A DNA stretch of 63,293 nt, from NCBI RefSeq assembly GCF_001667035.1, contig NZ_LZIR01000029.1, positions 1 through 63,293 of the forward strand. The letters are read 5' to 3'. The stretch is from Mycobacterium sp. 852002-51057_SCH5723018 (GTDB lineage Bacteria > Actinomycetota > Actinomycetes > Mycobacteriales > Mycobacteriaceae). The position numbers and the translations under genes were made by a program. This document shows, piece after piece, positions 55,364 to 63,293 of the stretch; positions within the stretch are counted from its first letter, which is position 1; each line of letters begins with the position of its first letter. The notes below the pieces were generated by a model, which saw only the letters and a program-made list of their open reading frames with translations, made no database searches and was not told where the DNA came from.

Positions 55364-56328
55364 CGCAACTCCAATCCGTTGAGGAACTCCAACAATGTCG
55401 CGTTCACCTCGTCGGGCCGCTCCTGCTGCAGCCAGTGCCCCGCGCCCTCGATCATCATCTGGCGGTACGGGCCCGAGATAACCTCGGCCGCCTGGTCGAT
55501 GCGGGTGAACGCCAGCACCGGGTCGGCCGTCCCGGCGATAAACAGGCATGGCACGCCGATTTTCGCGCCATTGAGGTCGGCGGTGGTCTCCCAGTTGCGG
55601 TCGAAGTTGCGGTACCAGTTCAGGCCACCGGTGAACCCCGTGCGGGAGAATTCGCTGATGTAGTGGTCGAGCTCGTCCTGGCTCAGCCAGTCCGGCAGTC
55701 GGTCGGGCTCGGGAAGGCGATCGATAAAGCCCTCCGGGCCGGGGGTCAGCATCCGCGACGCGGTGAGCGAGTCGCCGGATGCTCGTACGGCGCCCAGCAT
55801 CCGGCGCATCGTGCGGGCGGGATCACCGTTGAGCTCGGCATCGGCAACGCCGGGCTCCTGGAAGTACAGGATGTAGAAGAAGTTCTCACCAAAATTTTTG
55901 CGCCACGCTTTGGTGGGCGCCGAATGCGAGCGGGGCAGCGCCGGCACGCTGAGCGCGGCGACCGCCGCGACCCGGTCGGGGTGCAAGAGCGGGGCATGCC
56001 ACGCCACGGGCGCACCCCAGTCGTGACCAACCCACACGGCGCGCTCTGCGCCGACGTCGTCGAGCAGCCCCACGATGTCGGCGGTCAACTCGTGAATGTT
56101 GTACGCCTCGATCGCATCCGGACGCGATGAGCCGCCGTAGCCGCGCTGATCGGGCGCCAGCACGTGGTAGCCGGCCTCGGCGAGAACCGGTATCTGGTGC
56201 CGCCAGGAATACGCCAGCTCGGGGAAGCCGTGGGCTAGGACCACGACGGGCGCTCCGCGATCACCGGCCTCGGTCACCCGCAGCTGCACACCGTTGGTGT
56301 CTACTAACCGTTCGGTTGATGAGCGCAC
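55360..56328 (-). CDS. ephA: Epoxide hydrolase EphA
   Basis: 322 residues, the size of EphA (Rv3617). Oxyanion motif HGFPELAYSWRHQ, nucleophile Asp in GHDWGAPVAWH, and base His in GAGHWLQQERPDEV are the classical epoxide-hydrolase set. It opens epoxides to diols in the cytoplasm. First gene of a coupled operon with the LLM protein and the dehydrogenase. In M. tuberculosis espACD lies next to it; here a VOC gene does. Confidence 0.93.
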   Translation of the reverse strand: MRSSTERLVDTNGVQLRVTEAGDRGAPVVVLAHGFPELAYSWRHQIPVLAEAGYHVLAPDQRGYGGSSRPDAIEAYNIHELTADIVGLLDDVGAERAVWVGHDWGAPVAWHAPLLHPDRVAAVAALSVPALPRSHSAPTKAWRKNFGENFFYILYFQEPGVADAELNGDPARTMRRMLGAVRASGDSLTASRMLTPGPEGFIDRLPEPDRLPDWLSQDELDHYISEFSRTGFTGGLNWYRNFDRNWETTADLNGAKIGVPCLFIAGTADPVLAFTRIDQAAEVISGPYRQMMIEGAGHWLQQERPDEVNATLLEFLNGLELR

Positions 56329-56456
56329 CGTCTCACCAAATCACAACGGCCTCCGGCTGAGAAGGGCTCGATGTGATGGGAATGGGCGTAGATATCGCCG
56401 GTGCCCGCCGCGCATCATGAGATGTTGGTGATTGGGGAAGGCGAGGTGGTTTGACA

Positions 56457-56870
56457 ATGCGGATGGACCACGTCGTGCTGTGGACGAAGGATCCGCGGGC
56501 GGCCATCGATTTCTATTCCCGGGTGGTCGGGCTGACGCCGGTGCGGGTGAGCGAGTTCGACGCCGGCGAGGCGCCGTTCCCGAGCGTGCGGGTGTGCGAG
56601 GAATCCATCATCGACCTGATGCCGATGGATATGGCCGACGGTCTGGGGGCGTTCGCGAAGGTCGACGGCAGCGCCGGCAACCCGGTCAACCACGTCTGTC
56701 TTGCGCTGTCCAAGGCCGAATTCGAAGCGTTGGATCGGCGTCTGCAGGCGGAAGGCGTCGATACCGGCGCGCGGATGAACCGCACTTTTGGCGCCCGGGG
56801 GTGGGCCCCGGAGGCCTTCTATTTCGCTGACCCGGACGGCAACGTGATCGAGGCCCGCCACTACGAGTAG
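56457..56870 (+). CDS. VOC (glyoxalase/bleomycin-resistance) family protein
   Basis: 137 residues from ATG 56457; an in-frame TTG at 56451 adds two. Two beta-alpha-beta-beta-beta modules carry metal-ligand candidates: His in MRMDHVVLWT, His in NPVNHVCLAL and Glu in GNVIEARHYE. The substrate and reaction cannot be told from sequence. It is divergent from ephA and ends before the second hairpin-repeat cluster. Confidence 0.85.
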   Translation: MRMDHVVLWTKDPRAAIDFYSRVVGLTPVRVSEFDAGEAPFPSVRVCEESIIDLMPMDMADGLGAFAKVDGSAGNPVNHVCLALSKAEFEALDRRLQAEGVDTGARMNRTFGARGWAPEAFYFADPDGNVIEARHYE

Positions 56871-56929
56871 CCCCGAGCGTGGCATACCGGTCTTTCGCGG
56901 GAACCGCCGGTCGTTAGTCCTAAGGAAAC

Positions 56930-57033
56930 TGGCGACCCGCTGCGCCCCGGCTCACCGGGGCTGGCGATCGCCACAGGAACATTGGTGGCGACCCGCTGCG
57001 CCCCGGCTCACCGGGGCTGGCGATCGCCACAGG
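56930..57033. repeat. Two identical 48-base hairpin repeats upstream of ftsH
   Basis: Copies at 56930-56977 and 56986-57033 are identical. Each begins TGGCGACCCGCTGCG, has inner stem CCCCGG-CTCA-CCGGGG, and ends TGGCGATCGCCACAGG, which contains the palindrome TGGCGATCGCCA. They share the TGGCGACCCGC...GCGATCGCCAC frame with the repeats at 47715-47832. They separate the VOC gene from ftsH. Confidence 0.85.
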
Positions 57034-57098
57034 CGGTAGCCTGGACTTTTCCAGCTTCGTGTATCGGGGAAGGAACTGGCCGACAAGGCCGATGATTG

Positions 57099-59498
57099 AT
57101 GAACCGGAAAAACTTGATTCGCACCATCGCGGCGATCGCCGTTGTGGTGGTGCTGGGTTGGTCGTTCTTTTACTTTAGCGACGACACTCGCGGTTACAAG
57201 GCCGTCGACACCTCGGTGGCGATGACCCAGATCAGCAGCGACAACGTCCAGAGCGCGCAGATCGACGACCGCGAGCAGCAGCTGCGGCTGACCCTGAAAA
57301 AGGGCACCAAGGACACGGACAACTCCGACAAGGTCATCACCAAATACCCCAGCGGATACGCCGTCGACCTGTTCAACGCGCTGAACGCCAAGAACGCCAA
57401 GGTCAGCACCGTCGTCAGCGAAGGCAGCATCTTGGGTGAGCTGCTGGTGTACGTACTGCCGCTGCTGTTGCTGGTGGGCCTGTTCGTGATGTTCTCGCGG
57501 ATGCAGGGCGGCGCCCGGATGGGGTTCGGCTTCGGCAAATCGCGGGCCAAGCAGCTCTCCAAGGACATGCCCAAGACCACCTTCGCCGATGTCGCCGGCG
57601 TCGACGAGGCGGTCGAGGAGCTCTACGAGATCAAGGACTTCCTGCAAAACCCCAGCAGGTACCAGGCGCTCGGCGCCAAGATCCCCAAGGGCGTGCTGCT
57701 CTACGGGCCGCCCGGCACCGGCAAGACCCTGCTGGCCCGCGCCGTGGCCGGCGAGGCTGGGGTGCCGTTTTTCACAATCTCCGGCTCCGACTTCGTTGAG
57801 ATGTTCGTCGGCGTCGGTGCCTCGCGCGTGAGAGACCTCTTCGAGCAGGCCAAGCAGAACAGCCCGTGCATCATCTTCGTCGACGAGATCGACGCGGTCG
57901 GCCGCCAGCGCGGCGCCGGGCTGGGCGGCGGCCACGACGAGCGCGAGCAGACGCTCAACCAGCTGCTGGTCGAGATGGACGGGTTCGGCGAGCGCGCCGG
58001 TGTCATCCTGATCGCCGCCACCAACCGGCCCGACATCCTGGACCCCGCGCTCTTGAGGCCCGGCCGCTTCGACCGGCAGATCCCGGTGTCCAACCCCGAC
58101 CTGGCGGGCCGTCGGGCCGTCTTGAGGGTGCATTCGAAGGGCAAGCCGATCGCCCCGGACGCGGACCTGGACGGGCTGGCCAAGCGCACCGTCGGCATGA
58201 CCGGCGCCGACCTGGCCAACGTCATCAACGAGGCGGCGCTGCTGACCGCCCGCGAGAACGGCACGGTGATCACCGGCGCGGCCCTCGAGGAGGCGGTCGA
58301 CCGGGTGATCGGTGGCCCGCGCCGCAAGGGCCGCATCATCAGCGAGCAGGAAAAGAAGATCACCGCCTACCACGAGGGCGGGCACACCCTGGCGGCCTGG
58401 GCGATGCCCGACATCGACCCGGTCTACAAGGTGACGATCCTGGCCCGGGGACGCACCGGCGGCCACGCGGTCGCGGTGCCGGAGGAGGACAAGGGCCTGC
58501 GCACCCGCTCGGAGATGATCGCCCAGCTGGTGTTCGCGATGGGCGGGCGCGCCGCCGAGGAACTGGTCTTCCGCGAGCCGACGACAGGCGCGGTGTCCGA
58601 CATCGAGCAGGCCACCAAGGTCGCCCGCGCGATGGTCACCGAATACGGGATGAGTTCCAAGCTCGGCGCGGTCAAGTACGGCACCGAACACGGCGACCCG
58701 TTCCTGGGCCGCACCATGGGAACGCAGGCCGACTACTCGCACGAGGTCGCCCGCGACATCGACGACGAAGTGCGCAAGCTGATCGAGGCGGCGCACACCG
58801 AGGCGTGGGAAATCCTCACCGAATACCGCGACGTGCTCGACAGCCTGGCCGGCGAGCTGCTGGAAAAGGAGACCCTGCACCGAGCGGAGCTGGAGGGCAT
58901 CTTCGCCGACGTCCAAAAGCGGCCCCGGCTCACCATGTTCGACGATTTCGGCGGCCGTATCCCGTCGGACAAGCCGCCGATCAAGACCCCCGGCGAGCTG
59001 GCGATCGAACGTGGCGAGCCCTGGCCGCCGCCCGTCGCCGAGCCGGCGTTCAAGGCGGCCATCGCGCGGGCCAGCCAGGCCGCTGAGGCCGCGCGAACCG
59101 AGGGCGAGCGGAATGCCAACGGCGGCAACGGTTCCCATGGCGGCCAGGGCAATCGCCAGCCAGCGCCGCATGGCCCCACCCAGCCCGACTACGGTGCCCC
59201 GGCGGGCTGGTACGCGCCGGGATGGCCGCCGCAGCAACAACAGCCGAATTACTGGTACCCGCCCGCCGCGAGCCCGACGCAGCCACCGCAGCAGCCCTAT
59301 TGGCCGCAGCCGCACCCGCAGCCGGCGCCGAGTTATCCGGGCCAGCAGGGCCCGCAGGCCCAGGGCTACCCGACCCACCCCTCCTACCCGCCGTATCCTC
59401 CCTATCCGCCGCCAGCGCAGCCCAGCCCGGATGCCGGAAAGTCACCTGATAAGCAGGAGGACGATGTGAGCCGGTCCAACCCGCCGGCTCACGGCTAG
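57099..59498 (+). CDS. ftsH: ATP-dependent zinc metalloprotease FtsH
   Basis: 799 residues (M. tuberculosis 760). Two membrane helices (8-24 and 112-132) flank a periplasmic loop. AAA+ motifs: Walker A GPPGTGKT (203-210), Walker B IIFVDEID, second region of homology [20 protein letters not shown]. Zinc site HEGGH at 425-429. The tail after about 640 is rich in Gln, Pro and Tyr ([11 protein letters not shown] and similar). It degrades membrane and regulatory proteins. ATG 57099; TTG 57096 precedes it. The fol genes follow. Confidence 0.97.
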   Translation: MNRKNLIRTIAAIAVVVVLGWSFFYFSDDTRGYKAVDTSVAMTQISSDNVQSAQIDDREQQLRLTLKKGTKDTDNSDKVITKYPSGYAVDLFNALNAKNAKVSTVVSEGSILGELLVYVLPLLLLVGLFVMFSRMQGGARMGFGFGKSRAKQLSKDMPKTTFADVAGVDEAVEELYEIKDFLQNPSRYQALGAKIPKGVLLYGPPGTGKTLLARAVAGEAGVPFFTISGSDFVEMFVGVGASRVRDLFEQAKQNSPCIIFVDEIDAVGRQRGAGLGGGHDEREQTLNQLLVEMDGFGERAGVILIAATNRPDILDPALLRPGRFDRQIPVSNPDLAGRRAVLRVHSKGKPIAPDADLDGLAKRTVGMTGADLANVINEAALLTARENGTVITGAALEEAVDRVIGGPRRKGRIISEQEKKITAYHEGGHTLAAWAMPDIDPVYKVTILARGRTGGHAVAVPEEDKGLRTRSEMIAQLVFAMGGRAAEELVFREPTTGAVSDIEQATKVARAMVTEYGMSSKLGAVKYGTEHGDPFLGRTMGTQADYSHEVARDIDDEVRKLIEAAHTEAWEILTEYRDVLDSLAGELLEKETLHRAELEGIFADVQKRPRLTMFDDFGGRIPSDKPPIKTPGELAIERGEPWPPPVAEPAFKAAIARASQAAEAARTEGERNANGGNGSHGGQGNRQPAPHGPTQPDYGAPAGWYAPGWPPQQQQPNYWYPPAASPTQPPQQPYWPQPHPQPAPSYPGQQGPQAQGYPTHPSYPPYPPYPPPAQPSPDAGKSPDKQEDDVSRSNPPAHG

Positions 59499-59513
59499 CG
59501 AACGGAGGATTCA

Positions 59514-60146
59514 ATGGCCTTACCGGGTTTGGGGCCGGATTTCGGGCCGGATGCCCGCCAGGTGACTCCCCGCATCCGGGTGTTCGACCAGCAACGAACA
59601 GAGAATGCGATCCGCGAGTTGCTGTACGCGATCGGCGAGGACCCGAACCGGGACGGCTTGCAGGACACCCCGGCCCGCGTCGCACGCGCCTATCGCGAGA
59701 TGTTCGCCGGGCTCTACACCGATCCGGACTCCGTCTTGAACACCATGTTCGACGAGGACCACGATGAAATGGTGATCGTCAAGGAGATCCCGCTGTACTC
59801 CACCTGCGAGCATCACCTGGTGTCGTTCCACGGGGTGGCCCACGTTGGCTATATCCCCGGCAAGGACGGCAGGGTGACCGGGCTGTCGAAGATCGCCCGG
59901 CTGGTGGACCTGTACGCCAAGCGACCCCAGGTGCAGGAGCGGCTCACCAGCCAGATCGCCGACGCCCTGGTGAAGAAGCTCGATCCGCGCGGGGTGATCG
60001 TCGTGGTCGAGGCTGAGCATCTTTGCATGGCGATGCGCGGCGTCCGCAAGCCCGGCGCGGTCACCACGACGTCGGCGGTGCGCGGCCAGTTCAAAACCAG
60101 TGCCGCGTCTCGATCCGAAGCGCTCGACCTCATCCTGCGTAAGTGA
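59514..60146 (+). CDS. folE: GTP cyclohydrolase I
   Basis: 210 residues. Type I enzyme with zinc ligands in [12 protein letters not shown] and [12 protein letters not shown]. It makes dihydroneopterin triphosphate from GTP, the first step of folate synthesis. ATG 59514 with CGGAGGATT upstream, 15 bases after ftsH. Its stop is overlapped by a GTGA that is out of frame with folP. Confidence 0.97.
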   Translation: MALPGLGPDFGPDARQVTPRIRVFDQQRTENAIRELLYAIGEDPNRDGLQDTPARVARAYREMFAGLYTDPDSVLNTMFDEDHDEMVIVKEIPLYSTCEHHLVSFHGVAHVGYIPGKDGRVTGLSKIARLVDLYAKRPQVQERLTSQIADALVKKLDPRGVIVVVEAEHLCMAMRGVRKPGAVTTTSAVRGQFKTSAASRSEALDLILRK

Positions 60147-60156
60147 GTCCGCGCCT

Positions 60157-60969
60157 GTGCAGGTTATGGGAGTCCTGAACGTCACTGACGATTCGTTCTC
60201 GGACGGTGGGCGCTACCTGGATACCGACGACGCCGTCGCCCATGGCCTCGCGATGGCGGCCGAGGGTGCGGACATCGTCGACGTAGGGGGTGAGTCCACC
60301 CGGCCGGGCGCCACCCGGATCGACGCGCGGGTCGAGACATCCCGCGTTGTTCCGGTCGTCAAAGAGCTTGCAGCCCAGGGGATTACCGTGAGCATCGACA
60401 CCATGCACGCCGACGTCGCCCGGGCGGCGCTGCAAAGCGGCGCGCGGATCGTCAACGACGTGTCGGGCGGACGGGCCGACCCCGCGATGGCGCCGCTGCT
60501 GGCCGAGGCCGGCGTGCCGTGGGTGGTGATGCACTGGCGATCGGTGTCGTCGGACCGCCCGCATGAGGTCCCGCACTACCGCGACGTGGTGGCCGAGGTG
60601 CGCGCCGAGCTGCTCGCCAACGTCGACGACGCGGTGGCCGCCGGCGTCGATCCCGACAACCTGGTGATCGATCCCGGCCTGGGATTCGCCAAGACGGGAC
60701 AACACAATTGGGCGCTGCTGCATGCGTTGCCGCAACTGGTCGATACCGGGGTCCCGGTGCTGCTGGGCGCCTCGCGCAAGCGGTTTCTCGGCACGTTGTT
60801 GGCCGGGCCCGACGGGTCGCCGCGGCCGCCCGACGGGCGCGAGACGGCGACCGCGGTGATTTCCGCGCTGGCCGCCCTGCACGGGGCGTGGGGAGTGCGC
60901 GTGCACGACGTGCGCGCGTCGGTCGATGCGCTCAAGGTCGTCGAAGCGTGGACGGCACTCGATGGCTGA
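60157..60969 (+). CDS. folP1: Dihydropteroate synthase
   Basis: 270 residues from GTG 60157 (about 280 in M. tuberculosis). [45 protein letters not shown] and GASRKRFLG line the pterin and pABA sites. It is the sulfonamide target. The GTG that overlaps the folE stop (60143) is in another frame, so the start is GTG 60157 or ATG 60166 without a clear ribosome site. It overlaps folB by 8 bases. Confidence 0.96.
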   Translation: MQVMGVLNVTDDSFSDGGRYLDTDDAVAHGLAMAAEGADIVDVGGESTRPGATRIDARVETSRVVPVVKELAAQGITVSIDTMHADVARAALQSGARIVNDVSGGRADPAMAPLLAEAGVPWVVMHWRSVSSDRPHEVPHYRDVVAEVRAELLANVDDAVAAGVDPDNLVIDPGLGFAKTGQHNWALLHALPQLVDTGVPVLLGASRKRFLGTLLAGPDGSPRPPDGRETATAVISALAALHGAWGVRVHDVRASVDALKVVEAWTALDG

Positions 60970-61363
60970 TCGAATCGAGTTGCGCGGCTTGGAAGTTCGC
61001 GGCCGGCACGGAGTCTTTGAACACGAGCGTGCCAACGGGCAGGACTTCGTCGTCGACATCACCGTGTGGATCGACCTGGCCGGCGCTGCGGCAAGCGACG
61101 ACCTGAACGACACCTACGACTACGGCGCCCTGGCCCAGCTGGCGGCCGACGTCGTTGCGGGGCCGCCGCGCAAGCTGATCGAGGCGGTCGGCGGCGAGAT
61201 CGCCGACCGGGTGATGGACGACCCGCGCGTGCACGCCGTCGAGGTAGTGGTGCACAAGCCGCAGGCTCCGATTTCGCACCAGTTCGCCGACGTCGCGGTG
61301 GTGATTCGGCGGTCGCGACGTGGCGGCCGCGGTTCGGTGATCCCGGCCGGCGGGGCGCTATGA
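60962..61363 (+). CDS. folB: Dihydroneopterin aldolase
   Basis: 133 residues, equal to Rv3607c. [19 protein letters not shown] holds the active-site region, and [10 protein letters not shown] the catalytic lysine. It converts dihydroneopterin to 6-hydroxymethyl-dihydropterin and glycolaldehyde. It overlaps folP by 8 bases. The stop overlaps an ATG that opens a 19-codon mini-ORF before folK. Confidence 0.96.
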   Translation: MADRIELRGLEVRGRHGVFEHERANGQDFVVDITVWIDLAGAAASDDLNDTYDYGALAQLAADVVAGPPRKLIEAVGGEIADRVMDDPRVHAVEVVVHKPQAPISHQFADVAVVIRRSRRGGRGSVIPAGGAL

Positions 61364-61419
61364 CGCGCGACGACGACGATGATGCCGGCACGGTCGGGAT
61401 CGAGGAGTGGCGCCTATGA
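61360..61419 (+). CDS. 19-codon mini-ORF coupled to folB and folK
   Basis: ATG 61360 overlaps the folB stop and TGA 61417 overlaps the folK ATG, both as ATGA. The peptide [19 protein letters not shown] is acidic. The sequence CTATGACGCGCG occurs at both ends (61358 and 61414), so it may have arisen by duplication of the folK start. It could relay ribosomes from folB to folK. GAGGAG inside it is the likely folK ribosome site. Confidence 0.4.
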   Translation: MTRDDDDDAGTVGIEEWRL

Positions 61420-61958
61420 CGCGCGTGGTGCTGTCGATCGGCTCCAACTTGGGGGACCGGCTGGCCCGGCTGCAATCGGTCGTCGACGGGCTCCAGGAAG
61501 CGGTAGTGGCAGTGTCTCCCATCTACGAGACCGATCCCTGGGGCCGGGTGGAGCAGGCGCCGTTTCTCAACGCGGTGCTGATCGCCGACGACCCGACGTG
61601 TGACGGGCCGGCCTGGCTGCGCCGGGCGCAGGAGTTCGAGCGGGCGGCGGGCCGGGTTCGCGGCGAACGCTGGGGCCCGCGCACCCTCGACGTCGACCTG
61701 ATCGCCTGCTACGGCGAAACCGAAGTGATCGTCCGCGAACCCAACCTGACGCTGCCCCACCCGCTGGCCCACCTGCGGGCCTTCGTGATGGTGCCGTGGC
61801 TGGCCATCGAGCCCGATGCGCGGCTGACGGTCGCCGAGGGGCAGCGTCCCGTCGCGCGGCTGCTGGCCGAGCTGGACCCGGCCGACCGGGCCGGTGTCCG
61901 GCTGTCCAGCTACACCCTGCAGCTGAAGGCAAAACCCGATCCCGAACCGGAAGCCTGA
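61416..61958 (+). CDS. folK: 6-hydroxymethyl-dihydropterin pyrophosphokinase
   Basis: 180 residues from ATG 61416; GTG 61407 is a weaker option. SIGSNLGDR, FLNAVLIAD, RWGPRTLDVDLIAC and LPHPLAHLRAFVMVPW are the family motifs, with the two metal aspartates in DVDLI. It transfers pyrophosphate from ATP to the pterin, giving the folP substrate. It overlaps the next gene by one base (TGATG). Confidence 0.96.
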   Translation: MTRVVLSIGSNLGDRLARLQSVVDGLQEAVVAVSPIYETDPWGRVEQAPFLNAVLIADDPTCDGPAWLRRAQEFERAAGRVRGERWGPRTLDVDLIACYGETEVIVREPNLTLPHPLAHLRAFVMVPWLAIEPDARLTVAEGQRPVARLLAELDPADRAGVRLSSYTLQLKAKPDPEPEA

Positions 61959-62434
61959 TGGGACCGACCCGGAAGCGTGACCTGACGGCCGCGGTGGTCG
62001 GCGCTGCGGTCGTCGGCTATCTGCTGGTCATCAGCCTGTACCGGTGGTTTCCGCCGATCACGGTGTGGACCGGGCTGTCGCTGCTCGGGGTGGCCATCGC
62101 CGAGGCGCTGTGGGCGCGCTACGTGCGGACCAAGATCAACGACGGCGAAATCGGCCCCGGCCCCGGTTGGCTGCACCCGCTGGCGGTGGCCCGCACCGTG
62201 GTGGTGGCCAAGGCGTCGGCCTGGGTGGGTGCGCTGGTGCTGGGTTGGTGGGTCGGGGTGCTGGTGTATTTCCTGCCGCGGCGATCGTGGCTGCGGGTCG
62301 CCGCGGAGGACACTACTGGGACGGTGGTGGCCGCCGTCAGCGCGCTGGCGCTGGTGTTGGCGGCGCTGTGGCTACAGCATTGCTGCAAGTCGCCGCAGGA
62401 TCCGACGGAACACGGCGAGGGTGCGGAAAGCTAG
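61958..62434 (+). CDS. DUF3180 membrane protein (Rv3605c-like)
   Basis: 158 residues, equal to Rv3605c. Four membrane helices: AAVVGAAVVGYLLVISLY, ITVWTGLSLLGVAIAEALW, ASAWVGALVLGWWVGVLVYF and TVVAAVSALALVLAALWL. The family is fixed beside folK in actinobacteria, with no known role. It starts inside the folK stop. Confidence 0.9.
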   Translation: MGPTRKRDLTAAVVGAAVVGYLLVISLYRWFPPITVWTGLSLLGVAIAEALWARYVRTKINDGEIGPGPGWLHPLAVARTVVVAKASAWVGALVLGWWVGVLVYFLPRRSWLRVAAEDTTGTVVAAVSALALVLAALWLQHCCKSPQDPTEHGEGAES

Positions 62435-62513
62435 CACGCCGCAATCAACCCAGGTGGGAATCGCCGGGGTCGCGCGACACGCGCAGTGACCTCGCGCAGG
62501 TACAGTGCAGGCC

Positions 62514-63293
62514 ATGACCGTTCTGTCCCGCGGCGCCAGGGTCCGGCGCGGCGGCCGCAGGCCGGGGTGGGTGCTCTTGACCGCGTTGCTGGTCCTCGCG
62601 ATGGGGGCCAGTTCCGCACTGGTTTTCACCAACCGGGTGGAACTCCTCAAGCTCGCTGTAATCCTGGCGCTGTGGGCCGCAGTCGCCGGCGCCTTCGTCT
62701 CGGTGCTCTACCGCCGCCAAAGCGACGCGGACCAATCCCGCGTCCGTGACCTGAAGCTCGTTTACGACCTGCAGCTGGATCGGGAAATCTCGGCCCGCCG
62801 CGAGTACGAGCTGACCGTGGAGTCCCAGCTGCGCCGCGAGCTCGCCTCCGAGCTGCGCGCCCAGGCCGCCGACGACCTGGCGGCGCTGCGGGCCGAGCTG
62901 AGCGCGCTGCGCACCAGCCTGGAGATCCTGTTCGACACCGACCTGCAGGAGCGCCCGGCGCTCGAGACCCACGAGACCGAGGCGCCGCGCGCCCGCGCGT
63001 ACAGCGACTGGGAGCGCAACGGCGAGGCCAGCCGCGACTGGGTGGCCAGCGACCGGGTCACGTCTGTCCCGCGGGACAATCCGCCCGGCCGGGCCGACGA
63101 ATCCGCGATCATCGACGTGCCCGAGGAACCGCTGTTGCCGCCCCGGCAGCCCCCGCCCCAGCCGGAACGCGTTCGCGTCCAATACGACGTCCCGCAGCAG
63201 GCTCGGTATGTGGTCTCCCAGGAGCCGCCGTACATGACCGCGCCGCCGCCCCCACCGGAGGCGCGGTTCGCGCCTGTCTCTTATACACAACTG
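62514..63293 (+). CDS. Rv3604c-like membrane and coiled-coil protein, 3' end missing
   Basis: About 253 genuine residues before the sequence runs into adapter. The start MTVLSRGARVRRGGRRPGWV is basic. Two membrane helices (about 19-36 and 45-62) are followed by a charged coiled coil (about 70-140, including RREYELTVESQLRRELASEL) and a proline-rich region (RQPPPQPERVRVQYDVPQQ). Rv3604c has about 397 residues, so roughly a third is missing. The function is unknown; related proteins bear a DUF6779-type region. Confidence 0.8.
   Translation, partial: MTVLSRGARVRRGGRRPGWVLLTALLVLAMGASSALVFTNRVELLKLAVILALWAAVAGAFVSVLYRRQSDADQSRVRDLKLVYDLQLDREISARREYELTVESQLRRELASELRAQAADDLAALRAELSALRTSLEILFDTDLQERPALETHETEAPRARAYSDWERNGEASRDWVASDRVTSVPRDNPPGRADESAIIDVPEEPLLPPRQPPPQPERVRVQYDVPQQARYVVSQEPPYMTAPPPPPEARFAPVSYTQL
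63274..63289. other. Tn5/Nextera mosaic-end adapter remnant
   Basis: CTGTCTCTTATACACA matches the first 16 of 19 bases of the transposase mosaic end used in Nextera libraries. The last four bases of the window (ACTG) do not continue it. This is not chromosomal sequence; the contig ends at about 63273. Confidence 0.9.

Noticed and set aside
56952..59378. 808-codon minus-strand frame opposite ftsH
   Set aside because: Exact antisense of the ftsH frame; composition is typical of a high-GC shadow.
62445..63290. 281-codon minus-strand frame at the right end
   Set aside because: It begins inside the sequencing adapter and is antisense to the Rv3604c-like and DUF3180 genes.

Overview
This is a 63.3-kb stretch of high-GC mycobacterial chromosome. 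The gene order follows the M. tuberculosis segment Rv3676 (crp) to Rv3604c, read in the opposite orientation. PE, PPE and PE_PGRS genes, GTG/TTG starts, ATGA-coupled operons and a MIRU-type repeat all point to a slow-growing Mycobacterium. The esxW/esxV pair and the espACD operon, expected beside PPE65 and ephA in M. tuberculosis, are absent. A cutinase and several other genes not found at these positions in M. tuberculosis are present. This fits the M. avium complex or a relative, but the species cannot be fixed from this window. The last 20 bases match a Tn5/Nextera adapter end, so the right edge is a contig end.

Layout. 0-10 kb: crp, nth, a thioredoxin-like protein, a CoA-type Nudix hydrolase, the acid-resistance protease marP, ephE, a holin-X-like protein, a cutinase, a secreted serine protease and acsA. 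10-17 kb: a gene remnant, a proline-rich membrane protein, the dppABCD importer and a Fic-like protein. 17-24 kb: a HAD phosphatase, a probable Ms1/MTS2823 regulatory RNA, and the Tad/Flp pilus operon (ssd, cpaF, tadB, tadC, flp, tadE, tadE-like) with a MIRU insertion, followed by an Rv3651-type sensor. 24-34 kb: a DECH-box helicase, cspA, a conserved hypothetical, topA, a membrane adenylate cyclase and DNA polymerase III delta prime. 34-43 kb: tRNA-Thr, a PE_PGRS gene, a GT-C-like membrane protein, then a cell-wall sugar module (galE1, ppgS, its membrane partner, a flippase-like protein), a TerC-like protein and a lineage-specific hypothetical.

43-48 kb: ppa, dacB, a zincin-like metallopeptidase, tilS and hpt. 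47.7-57 kb: an accessory block that splits the widely conserved tilS-hpt-ftsH-fol cluster. It carries lpqG, a P450 with an MmyB-type regulator, a PE-PPE pair, a small secreted protein, an operon of epoxide hydrolase, LLM monooxygenase and alcohol dehydrogenase, and a VOC protein. It is flanked on both sides by tandem copies of related hairpin repeats. 57-63 kb: ftsH, folE, folP, folB, a 19-codon mini-ORF, folK, a DUF3180 protein and the 5' part of an Rv3604c-type gene.

Themes. Crp and the membrane cyclase supply cAMP signalling. marP, dacB, the galactosamine module and FtsH serve the envelope. The fol operon makes tetrahydrofolate. The Tad operon lies beside a helicase, CspA, TopA and HolB, a conserved but unexplained neighbourhood.
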